Below are positions 10,136-18,066 of a stretch of 23,869 nucleotides of DNA, piece by piece. Source of the DNA: Chara braunii (taxonomy: Eukaryota > Streptophyta > Charophyceae > Charales > Characeae); the NCBI GenBank assembly GCA_003427395.1, contig BFEA01000261.1:1007463-1031331 (forward strand), given 5' to 3'. The notes beneath the pieces are model-generated. The model saw only the letters and a list, made by a program, of their open reading frames with translations, had not been told where the DNA came from and made no database searches. Numbering within the stretch: the first letter of the stretch is position 1; every line of letters starts with the position of its first letter. The position numbers and the translations under genes were made by a program.

Positions 10136-10519
10136 TTAGTCCTCGGTCCTAGCTTCTATATACCATTTCTCCATGGGTACTTGGTCTGTTCGATAGTTGG
10201 GGCAGTCCCACTTCTTCTCGTTCCGGTACCTAATACAACACCCGTGGGACCACGTCATGCAGCATTGGCTGCATCGTACCCACGAGATAAAAGTAGGTCC
10301 TCCGGCGTGTGAACCTCCTCGGTCTGGTATCATAGGCAAGGTGCAGAAAAAACAGGAATGCAGAGATAGGCTAAAGGGAGAGTGAGGGGTAGACGAGTGG
10401 ATCGAAGAGTCGGGGGAAGATGAAAGGGTAGTCATTGCTTCAAGGGGGATCGCCATCTCGCGCCTCGGTGCATCCCATGTGAATGACATGTGCTTCTCCG
10501 TAGCGAGGCTCCGTTCCAA
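10136..10519 (-). pseudogene. PHD-finger-like Cys/His module between RNase H and integrase
   Basis: In the frame of 10519, the residues CFFC (10343-10354), then SWVRCSQCCMTWSHGCC, then KKWDCPNY (about 10199) give the spacing C-x2-C-x23-C-x2-C-x5-H-x2-C-x10-C. That is close to the C4HC3 pattern of PHD fingers, including the Trp before the last Cys pair. The final ligand is Tyr (TAT), one transition away from Cys (TGT). The frame is the same as that of the integrase zinc-binding part and is separated from it by a TAA at 10136-10138, so the module was probably part of the Pol polyprotein. PHD fingers usually bind histone H3 tails; a targeting role is inference. The RNase H end lies in another frame, so the join at about 10545-10590 contains frame changes. 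Confidence 0.55.
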
Positions 10520-10544
10520 GCGAAGCTTCTTTCCACGGGATGAG

Positions 10545-10925
10545 TCATTCGTTCGGTAGGCACTTCTTCGATGGCTGGAGGCGGGTCAGTCCATCCGCGT
10601 TTCCGTGTTGTTTGGTCGCACGGTGGCGGATGTCGAAATCGTAGTCTTGCAGCCTCACTGCCCACCTTCCCAAGGTTCTTGTATAATCCGTGTTGTTTCG
10701 CAAGGACAACAACGGTTGATGATCTGTCACGAGAACGAACTTCTGGCCGTGGAGGTACGGTCGAAAATGTTGGATTCCCCACACCACCGCCAAACACTCG
10801 CCCTTGCAAGCTTCGTAATTTGATTGTGTCTGGGTCAGGGTCTTCGATGCGTATTCAATGACGTGCTCCTTCCCGTTTGCTCCCAGTTGAGTCAGCACTG
10901 ACGATATTGCTTACGGCTGCCAATC
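10545..10925 (-). pseudogene. RNase H domain of Pol, degenerate
   Basis: RNase H degrades the RNA strand of the RNA/DNA hybrid during reverse transcription. The domain shows the four acidic positions: Asp in ALHMDWQP, Glu in CKGECLAVVWGIQHFRPYL, Asp in VLVTDHQPLLSL, and Asp in HGNADGLTR. A TAA at 10911-10913 interrupts the frame right after the first Asp; the same frame then continues AISSVLTQLG. The frame ends at 10545. Another frame just downstream reads PPPAIEEVPTERM, which suggests a 1-nt loss after GNADGLTR. This is the Ty3-type RNase H fused to RT. Confidence 0.88.
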
Positions 10926-11776
10926 CATGTGCAGAGCGAACGGTTTTGTCGGATCTGGTCGCGCCAGGATCGGTGCAGTGGTCAAGGTTTTTTTTAGCGC
11001 CCGGAAAGTCGCCTCGCACTCCGGCGTCCAAATCAATTGTTTTTCCTTCTTCAGCAAATTGGTCAGAGGCTTGGCGGCGCCGGCAAACCCTTGGATGAAT
11101 CGTCGATGATACGAAGCCAGGTCGAGGAAAACTCGCACCTGAGCGAGTGTGAACGACACCGGTGCCTCTTGTACAACGGTCATCGTCCTTGGATCTAGTT
11201 TCAAGCCATCCACCGTGACGATGTACCCCGAGAAGGAGATTTCCGACATAAAAAACTCGCTTTTCTCCAATGCCACTTTGAACCCCGTGTCTTTCAATGC
11301 ATGCAAGACCCACTCGACATGTTCCACATGGTACTCGTGTGTTTTGGAAAAAAAACAAAATATCATCCATATACACAATCACACAAAAATTTACCAGGGG
11401 TTGGGTCAGGCGGGTTTTGTTAACAAATTTTGCGAAAGTCATATTCATGGCTCGCTGGAACGTCACGGGTGCGTTGCATATTCCCATAGGACATCTGATC
11501 CAATGCCACATGCCCTCGAATAAGACAAAGGTCGTTCTGGGCTTATCTTCCGGTCGGACTGCAACATGGTGAAACCCGTGTCGAATATCGAATTTCGAGA
11601 AGACTAGTGCAGAACCAATGGCATCCGAAAAATCATTGATATGAGGCAGCGAATAAACATCCTTGATGGTAATTGCATTTAATTTATGATAATCAATGCA
11701 AACGCGGACTGTCCCGTTTCGTTTCGGCACGAGGACCACAGGGAACGACCAAGGACCTGGGGAGGGTTCTACCCCA
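10911..11776 (-). pseudogene. Reverse transcriptase domain of Pol, degenerate
   Basis: The RT copies element RNA into cDNA. The palm motifs are present: GPWSFPVVLVPK, VCIDYHKLN, FSKFDIRHGFHHV (first catalytic Asp), TFVLFEGMWHWIRCPMGICNAPVTFQ, and YMDD at 11362-11373. Just after YMDD an A8 run on the plus strand (11348-11355) holds one base too many. The rest (SKTHEYHVEHVEWVLHALK, then the thumb with SFSGYIVT) is therefore in the next frame, from 11347 down. A second frame change lies at 11772-11779 near the start of the domain. Motif order and wording are typical of Ty3/gypsy RT. Confidence 0.93.
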
Positions 11777-12617
11777 TCCTAGATGCTCAAACTCCCGTAC
11801 CCTCTCCAAGGCTAGTTGTCGTTTCTTTAATGAGTAGCGGTACGGCCGGCAGTGTATTGGGGGGTGGTCCCCTGTATCAATTGCGTGCCTTATCAGGTGT
11901 GTCAGTCCTATATCGTCATCTTTGATACTGACCGCCTCAGGGTAAGCCCACCTCAAGAAGGAGGCGTTGATATTCGCTAGGTAAATGGACAGGTATCAGA
12001 ATATCGATGCTCCCACTAGGAAGGGAGACCGTTGATGTGACAGTTGGGACCCGGCCGATTTCCACTGGCGAGGCTCCAAACAAGGAGTTGTCGGTTTTCA
12101 CCGAGAGCACGGTGGCTATGAGTTGACTATCCGCCGGGCTTATCGGTTCATTTTCCTTTTCCCTCTCTTCCCCAAGTTCGGCTTTGACCGAGGGTTCTAC
12201 CGAAAATGCCTGTAGGAGTTCCCTCAGGCCCCATGAGCTTTCAAAGGTCCTGGGTTGAAACGCTACCCCTTCTTCCAAAAGCATTGCAGCCTTGGCGTCA
12301 ATGAGCAAGGGTCGCAGGGGCCTAAAAGACAAATCGCGTAGCCCCCTATGCTCGGCAAGTCTCTCCGGGAGGGGGTCCGTTCTGAGATTTAGGGACGCAG
12401 GGGGTTCCAAGAGGTCGATTATCCGTGACACCCTCAGCAAAGGTTCCCCTCTCACGGTAGAGGAGAACATCTAAGACCAACTAGACTCACTCTGAATAAT
12501 CCCCGTTGACACGTGCCGCCTAAGTTGGCAGAACCGGTCTTGAATTCGTATTGAATATTGATCGGGTTCGTCTGAATCCTCGGTTTCCATCGCGGGTCTT
12601 TCTTCGCCCATTGACAC
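11772..12617 (-). pseudogene. Pol linker between protease and reverse transcriptase
   Basis: Two frames join here. The first (12470-11937) is in the same frame as the protease end, separated from it by TAG codons at 12618-12620 and 12471-12473. It is acidic and proline-rich and has no domain I know. Its end, PSEYQRLLLE, precedes a frame change at about 11940-11970. The second frame (11956-11772), with the conserved pre-RT segment HAIDTGDHPPIHCRPYRYS, resembles the Ty3/gypsy sequence just upstream of RT. The stretch between the two stops reads PAMETEDSDEPDQYS. Confidence 0.65.
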
Positions 12618-13060
12618 CTATCGAACCATGTTAACTTTGCGAACCTCGGTGGAAATATGAGGGGCTGGCTGTGCGCGTACACGCACGGCCATCCTCATGG
12701 GTATCGTTTGGGGCTTAGGGTGGGCCGAGGTGAGCACTATTTTAGAACCGTCAAAATGCATCCGCGCCCCTACCGCCGCCTGCCACAAGATTCCTAGGAG
12801 CACATCATACGCTTGCACATCCAATACAATCGCGTCACACAGGCAATGCACCCGCCCGACTCTTATAGGAACATTCATACTCCGTCCTTTACAATGAATG
12901 TTGTCCTCTGTGGCGGATACATCCAGCTCGTCGGGTCGGAGGGGCTAAACTTGTTTCTCCCGACCCAAACGCTTCATCAAACTCCAAGAGATAGCTACGG
13001 CCGACAATCCAGAAATCCAAGATGGCGGCCGAAGGGCTTCCCCAGACCTCGCAGTCACAC
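12618..13060 (-). pseudogene. Aspartic protease domain, active site broken by a 1-nt insertion
   Basis: Retroviral-type aspartic proteases cut the Gag-Pol polyprotein and need a D-[ST]-G triad. Here the gag-side frame reads AAILD and then goes out of frame. In the neighbouring frame the sequence reads SG followed by LSAVAISWSLMKRLG, typical of the protease flap region. One extra T in a three-T run (minus strand; 13013-13015) sits exactly inside the catalytic Asp-Ser-Gly codons. A TAG at 12945-12947 follows. The frame then continues with NIHCKGRSMNVPIRVGRV and ends in LDVQAYDVLLGILW, which matches the C-terminal hydrophobic-hydrophobic-Gly motif of the family. Confidence 0.8.
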
Positions 13061-14612
13061 TCGACACTCTTCCAGGTAATCGGGTAAACCCGAAGAAACA
13101 CCTCACGTTTCTCTGGTGGTGGATCCAAGGCGTGGATCATGCCGACCCGGTTGGCCTCGTGGGTTTTCGAAGTTGAGGGTTGAGCCTCGACCACCACCGA
13201 TGGGTCGTTGATCGCCAACTTTTTACCCCTTCGGTCCTCTTCGAACCGGCGCTGGTTCTTCAGGCATCTTTCAATAAGTTTCTCGTTGGCAGCCTCCGAA
13301 ATGGTCAGCAGGTAGGGAATAGGCACTCGTATCCGCAGATCCAAAGCCTTCAAGGCATCTAGTACATCGATTTGGCCGTCCTTGTACTCGAGACCCGGTA
13401 TCGTGGGGTCTTCGAATCCGGGTCTCCACGGTCCCAAGTCGCTTTCGCCGGTAACCCGCGGGGTATGGCGGATTACGGCAATGGTTCCGAGTTCGAGCAT
13501 GGCGGCCGCCAAATATTCATCGATCCCAATTTCGACGGCCGTCGGGCCCACCATGTCTAGGGTCCCCGCATCCATAACTGCCGCCATCGGCCCTTGTCCT
13601 GCAGCTGTTGGAGCCGTCAGCGAAATCTGGGACAGGCCAGCAACCCCTACCTGAGCCCGGGGTCGCGGACAGTCCTTGGCCAAGTGTCTGAGCTGATTGC
13701 AATTATAACATCGCATAGACTGAGTAGCTCCGACCACAGCAGGCCGAGGCAGCGCCGCCCCTGCGGTCGCAGCCATTGGGTGTCTTTGTGCCACTATCGC
13801 CCTTTGCCTCTGCAAGCTTTGAACAAACTCAATTAAAGTCGCCACAACCGTCACAAGTTGTGCAGCTATCTCCTTCATCGAGGGTTCGTCTACGTCTCGT
13901 CCCCCTTGCGTTTGAATGGGGCGTCGAGAGGCCGAGGAAGAAGATGGGGCTCTACGGTCTGGATTCTTCTTGGTCGGTCCTAATCCGAAGCGATCTTCGA
14001 ACATCCGAGTCGTAGCGGAATAGTTGTAGCGTCGGACACCTGATGGGTCATTGTCGTCGGATTCCGAATCCAAACCCACATCATAGTTTCCTTTTTCATA
14101 CTCGATAGCATACTGAATGAGCACAGTCAAGGTATGTTCAATTGGGTTGCATTTCTTACGGATCTTTTTCCGCAATCGGGAATCAAATAATCCCCAGACA
14201 AAATCGGTTCGCACCATTTTCTCATACATCCCAAAACGTTCAGCCAAGTGGGTAAAGCGCTGCGTGTACCTAGCTAGAGTCTCACGGGGCTGTTGCGTAT
14301 ATTCCTTAATTAGGCGTAAACATTGCCCCGATCAATGTGATCAAAGCGTTCGAGAAATTTTCTCTGGACGGTGGGCCAATTGGTATAGAGGTTTTGTCCA
14401 TACCATTCAAACGCGGTTGCAACTAACGTTCCCGGAATCTGTTCTCGAAGCAACTGGTCCGTCCAACCCTGAGCCTTTAGGGCCGCCAGCCAGGTGCGTG
14501 GGTCTGTTTCATCTTCGGAGAAGATGGGAACTTCGGAGGGAGGAGGAACAAAGTATAGGGGATGGTCGGCCAATCCTGCATGATTATCCACTCCCTGTCC
14601 TGGTTCCACCAT
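13018..14612 (-). pseudogene. Gag (capsid region plus CCHC zinc knuckle), frameshifted
   Basis: Gag forms the particle that packages element RNA. I take the ATG at 14612 (context GCGCCATGG) as start; the frame is open further up to 14705 but without another ATG. The N-terminal part has the retrotransposon-gag pattern TWLAALKAQGWTDQLLREQI and ATAFEWYGQNL...WPTVQRKFLERF. At about 14310-14322 the frame changes and continues LIKEYTQQPRETLARYTQRF...DFVWGLFDSRLRKKI. A zinc knuckle CYNCNQLRHLAKDC (C-x2-C-x4-H-x4-C) lies at 13669-13710; the Gly often found before the His is Arg here. A region of unknown role (YLLTISEAANEKLIERCLK) connects it to the protease in the same frame. Confidence 0.88.
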
Positions 14613-14787
14613 GGCGCAAGGTTGGTTTCGCCCCCGCACCTTTGGTTGGTTGTGATTGGCGTTCGCGGGGCGGCGGTGCCTGGGCGCCAGCCTATCCGTA
14701 AGCAAAAAGAAAAAGGTCTATACAAATAAGAAAATTCAACTAAATGGACAGCCGCCCCAAAGGAGACCTCGAAGCCGAAACAAATCA

Positions 14788-14799
14788 GCTCTGATACCA
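14788..14799 (-). other. Primer binding site for initiator tRNA-Met
   Basis: On the minus strand these 12 bases read TGGTATCAGAGC, the exact complement of the 3' end of plant initiator methionine tRNA (GCTCTGATACCA). This primer is the common choice of plant LTR retrotransposons. The site lies directly next to the 5' LTR and about 176 bp before the gag ATG. Confidence 0.93.
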
Positions 14800-16128
14800 A
14801 CCTCACGTCGTGTGCGGCGTTCGATACTTCAGACATCGATCAGAGTAGTTAGGGGTGTGGTCGAGGATTTTTGGCCATGGGCACCGGGGGTTGAGCCACC
14901 CGGACGAAACGGGGGACTCTTGCTTTAGGCCGAGGTGCCTAGGGGGGGGGTTGAGCTGTCGCCGGGGGCGAATAACAGCGCCCTATGGGCCGACCGTCAT
15001 CACCTCGTGAAAAAGAAAGAAAAGAAAATGAGAGGGGAGGGGAAAAGAGAGACGAAGCTCATGGGAACGGTGCTCCGTTCCCCGAGGTCCCAGGTTCGCA
15101 CGGCCCTTGGAAGGAGCACGGAGTCCCCGAGATCGGGTTCAGGCTTTGGCGTCCGACTCGTCGAGTCCGTGCGGACGGCGGGCACGGGGCTGCCTGCGGT
15201 CGAGCAGGTTGATGGAACCCAGGTTCGAAAACGAGCGGGGAGGGCACCCGCGTTGCGCGAGAGTTCGGGGAAGCGGACGGCTCCTTCGTACCACAGGACC
15301 AACCGTCGCCACGAGCACGAGTCCCCTTGGTGACATCAGTGGCAATTAAACTGTGGTCGCCACTCAGCGTGCACAGCGGACCAAGGCAACACCGTGAGGT
15401 CTGTGTAAGGCAAGATTAAAGGCGGGGAAGAAAATCGCTCAATCAGCATGAACCCACTCCCTCCTATGTGGCACGCCTGGGTCGGGTTATAAAGATGGAT
15501 TGGCTCAGTGCACCGCAGTATGCTCCGCACATCCGCATCGCAATATACGTCGTCGTCATCTGCGATCGGGAAGGGTGGAAGCGTGCTGCGACACTCTGGG
15601 ACAAAGTCCAAGCTCGGGCCACGGCCCACGCTCTCATATGTCGAGACAAAACCTGACTCCATGCAAAGACCAATGAATACCGCCGAAAAGGATGCGCCTA
15701 GCTCTCTTTCTCCGTCCCTAGCATCAACCTGAACGTGATGTCGAGGACCCCGGGGTGGGCACAGAGAGGTCAGCCGCGTTGCGGAAACGAGGACGATCGC
15801 TCTGTCCAAGATTATCGCCTCCCCTTGGAATCCCAACTTGCACACGGTGAGAGAGAGAGACAGCGAAAGGAGGTTGGCGTGTATAGTTTAAAGGTGAATG
15901 AGAGGAGGAAGGACCGACGCACTCGTGCACTCATGCAAGCAATCGACAATCGGTACTTCTTATCATCAGGCCTGGGGGCGCATGCACACACTCCTACTCA
16001 TAGAGCCCTCAATGAGACATTCAACATCCATAGACTTTCATACCCAAACATGCATAATGGATTACCCACACATTGGGACCATACACACATCACACGGGGA
16101 CAAAGCAGCAATGGAGAAAAAGCTCATC

Positions 16129-16132
16129 TTAA
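16129..16132. other. Empty target site (TTAA) of the MITE
   Basis: This is the undisturbed counterpart of the duplicated TTAA at 5388-5391 and 5550-5553 in the 3' LTR. It shows that the MITE landed after the two LTRs were formed. Confidence 0.75.
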
Positions 16133-16411
16133 AATACAGAATTCTCACGACTGGCCGCTCCGGGCCCAGTCCCCAATCCGTCAAAACCATCAACAACCAT
16201 AGCCACACGGCCCTGCTGCTGCCGGCGTCTGATCTCCACCACCTTTCAATCTCTCCGACTGCCTTACCCCAAGTCTACCACTAACTCCGCCACCCGCCGT
16301 CACTCCGCCCACCACGGGGCACGTCAAGCCTTTGGGGCGCCGCGGGCTTCGCGCATAGCTTGCGCAGATTGCAGCCGAGATCAAAGAGAGTGAGAGGAAG
16401 GGGTTGCGATA

Positions 16412-16418
16412 ATTTATA
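16412..16418 (-). promoter_or_regulatory. TATA box of the 5' LTR
   Basis: The minus strand reads ACTATAAATTA here, at the position equivalent to the TATA box in the other two LTRs. This copy would have driven transcription of the element. Confidence 0.6.
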
Positions 16419-16840
16419 GTGTGGAAAGCGGCGGGGAGGCTGCGCAAAGCACGAGGCATAGATGAGCAAGACAAAAGAAGGGCAGAGGTTCTAGAGAAGG
16501 ATCGAAGGAGGCGAGTCGGATGATCTGCGTGATTGGGGTGGTATTCCCGCCACCACCACATTGCCCCGGCCTCCCAATCAGACAGCCGATCGTTCACAGG
16601 GAAAGGAGAAGGCGGGGATCGGACTTCGCTTAGAGGGAAGACGAAGAGACATGCAGGAAGGGGATGTCCAGCAAGAAAGGAAGATGGTGCAGGGATGCAG
16701 AACGGGAGAATGGGTTTACACAATGCGCAAAAATTTGAAAAACAGCCGCGCGCACAAAAATTCAAAATTCGTACTCGCACTAATTCGCAATTGCTTCTTG
16801 AATTTCTTGGCGCGGCCGCTAACCGGCCACGTGAGACCTG

Positions 16841-16946
16841 ACAGTGAAGTGCAAGTTTCTCCAACATTGTATGGAAGCTATGGGAGTCTGACCCAACTTC
16901 AAAAAGTGGGTTCGGGTGCTGTATAAGGACCCTCACAGTGAAGTGC

Positions 16947-16950
<4 letters not shown>
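16841..16950. other. Scrap of a different LTR-like sequence between 15-bp direct repeats
   Basis: ACAGTGAAGTGCAAG occurs at 16841-16855 and again at 16935-16949. The 79 bp between them include GAAGCTATGGGAGTCTGACC, an AACTTCAAAAAGTGGG segment and GTGCTGTATAAGGACCC, which has the look of the end of a plant copia or TRIM-type LTR with a TATA-like motif. This resemblance is from memory of such ends and is uncertain. The repeat pair may be a target-site duplication or a small tandem duplication. Confidence 0.4.
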
Positions 16951-16978
<28 letters not shown>

Positions 16979-18001
16979 GGACAAGCACCCCTTCCAATGC
17001 TAGTGCTGCTGATAAGAGCAGACAGCACTATCACCGGAGGAGAGGCTCCATCTATTGGTGGGGAGCGTCACCTGCTGGAAATTGGGTCCAGCGTCCCGTT
17101 TTACAACAAAGCTGGAACCAATGACTGTGAGTAGCTGTGGGACCTGCCAGCATTGATTGCCCTGCAGAATCAGGGGATTAACTGAGCAGGCTTATGTGAA
17201 AGCCAAAAGTGCATGTAAGAGAACCGGGACCTTGGAGAACTGCTGTTGCCTTTGTATCTCTTCACCCTCATAGGGAGGGTGCCAGATAGGAAAATAGGGA
17301 CTGATACTGACCGGCTGCTTGCTCCAGCCCCAGCCTGCTGACTGCAAATGCTGACTGCTTTTGTTAAGTATGGATAGGGTCTTATGAGAAGGCCCTTCCT
17401 TCTGCTAAGGATCCCCTCCTCCATACCACTGCTCCCCTACTATAGCTAGAGCTGGTGGTGGAAAGAGGTCGGGGAAGTCCGAAGCAGGGCGCCAAGGAAT
17501 GTCCTGATGGATATCTGACCATTCTTGAAAGAGAAGCTGGTAGTTCCTGCCACTTTGTCCCACAATTTCCCTCCCCCCTACTCCTTCCCCTTCCCCCTCC
17601 CATCGAATATTTGCAATGGGCTTCCCTTGGGTCCCCCCCAGCCAGTCCTTGCTGAATTGTTGGATGTGTTTCTTGATTTCTGTTTTAGTATGTAGGGTTA
17701 CTAATTTTTCTTTTACTTTTTCCCATTGAATAGTAATTTCCACTTGCACATACAGTCTAATTTCTTCCTGTAGGGTTTGGCCATCCAGTCTTACTGCCTC
17801 CATTTCATAAACACAACGTCTCCTCCATAGCGTCCGGAGCACCGCCCGCCTCCCGATTTTAAACATGTTTTCTTCGAAGGATGTAGCCTGTTCCGGGTGC
17901 CATGTTTCACACAGAAGTGCCTTCCAATCCCATGGCCAAGTGATTGTGGCGCCCATCTGTCTCCAAACCCTTTCCCACCATCTCCATAGCCACACTACCC
18001 A
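16951..18001 (-). mobile_element. 5'-truncated LINE with poly(A) tail and 9-bp target duplication
   Basis: Read on the minus strand, the insertion ends in 28 A (16951-16978) after about 427 bp of non-coding 3' sequence, and begins with an open frame cut off at its 5' side. AAGTGCAAG flanks it on both sides (16941-16949 and 18002-18010). Variable 5' truncation, a poly(A) tail and short direct repeats are the signature of target-primed reverse transcription. Confidence 0.75.
17405..17995 (-). pseudogene. C-terminal fragment of a LINE ORF2-like protein
   Basis: The frame encodes 196 residues without a stop, starting almost at the truncated 5' end of the LINE copy, so the real N-terminus is lost. 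The segments WWERVWRQMGATITWPWDW and RRAVLRTLWRRRCVYEMEAV resemble the part of plant LINE ORF2 proteins that follows the zf-RVT region, where W-x-W and LW-x-R-R patterns are common. No RT motif remains. The C-terminal end is Gly/Glu- and Pro-rich. The LINE assignment rests on this weak resemblance plus the poly(A) tail and target duplication; an unrelated retroposed mRNA is possible. Confidence 0.45.
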
Positions 18002-18066
18002 AAGTGCAAGTTAATGGGCACCTGTTAGAATGCTACCCAATCTCAAGATCGGTTAGACAAGGGATC

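Larger units (their letters stand above)
4579..16840 (-). mobile_element. Degenerate Ty3/gypsy-type LTR retrotransposon with long LTRs
   Basis: The element reads from high to low coordinates. It has a 5' LTR (14800-16840), PBS (14788-14799), gag (about 13018-14612), protease, linker, reverse transcriptase, RNase H, a PHD-like module, integrase and ORF3, then the 3' LTR (4579-6441). The domain order RT-RNase H-INT is that of Ty3/gypsy (Metaviridae-type) elements; Ty1/copia has integrase before RT. Multiple 1-nt frame changes and eleven in-frame stops make it non-functional. The LTRs agree well over their shared part (roughly nine bases in ten by eye), but each lacks a different end. No polypurine tract is visible next to the 3' LTR. 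No target-site duplication can be expected, because both outer ends are broken. Confidence 0.9.
14800..16840 (-). repeat. 5' LTR, truncated at its outer (U3) end
   Basis: The inner end abuts the PBS. The stretch from about 15357 to 16840 matches the 3' LTR, and the inner part (14800-15000) matches the start of the solo LTR (from about 18080), for example GAGGATTTTTGG. Similarity to the 3' LTR stops after GAGACCTG at 16840; the last 170 bp of U3 are gone. Next to the PBS the LTR reads ...GTGAGGT and lacks the final TGCGTATCACA seen in the solo LTR. Open frames within the LTR on either strand are shadows without motifs. Confidence 0.87.
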
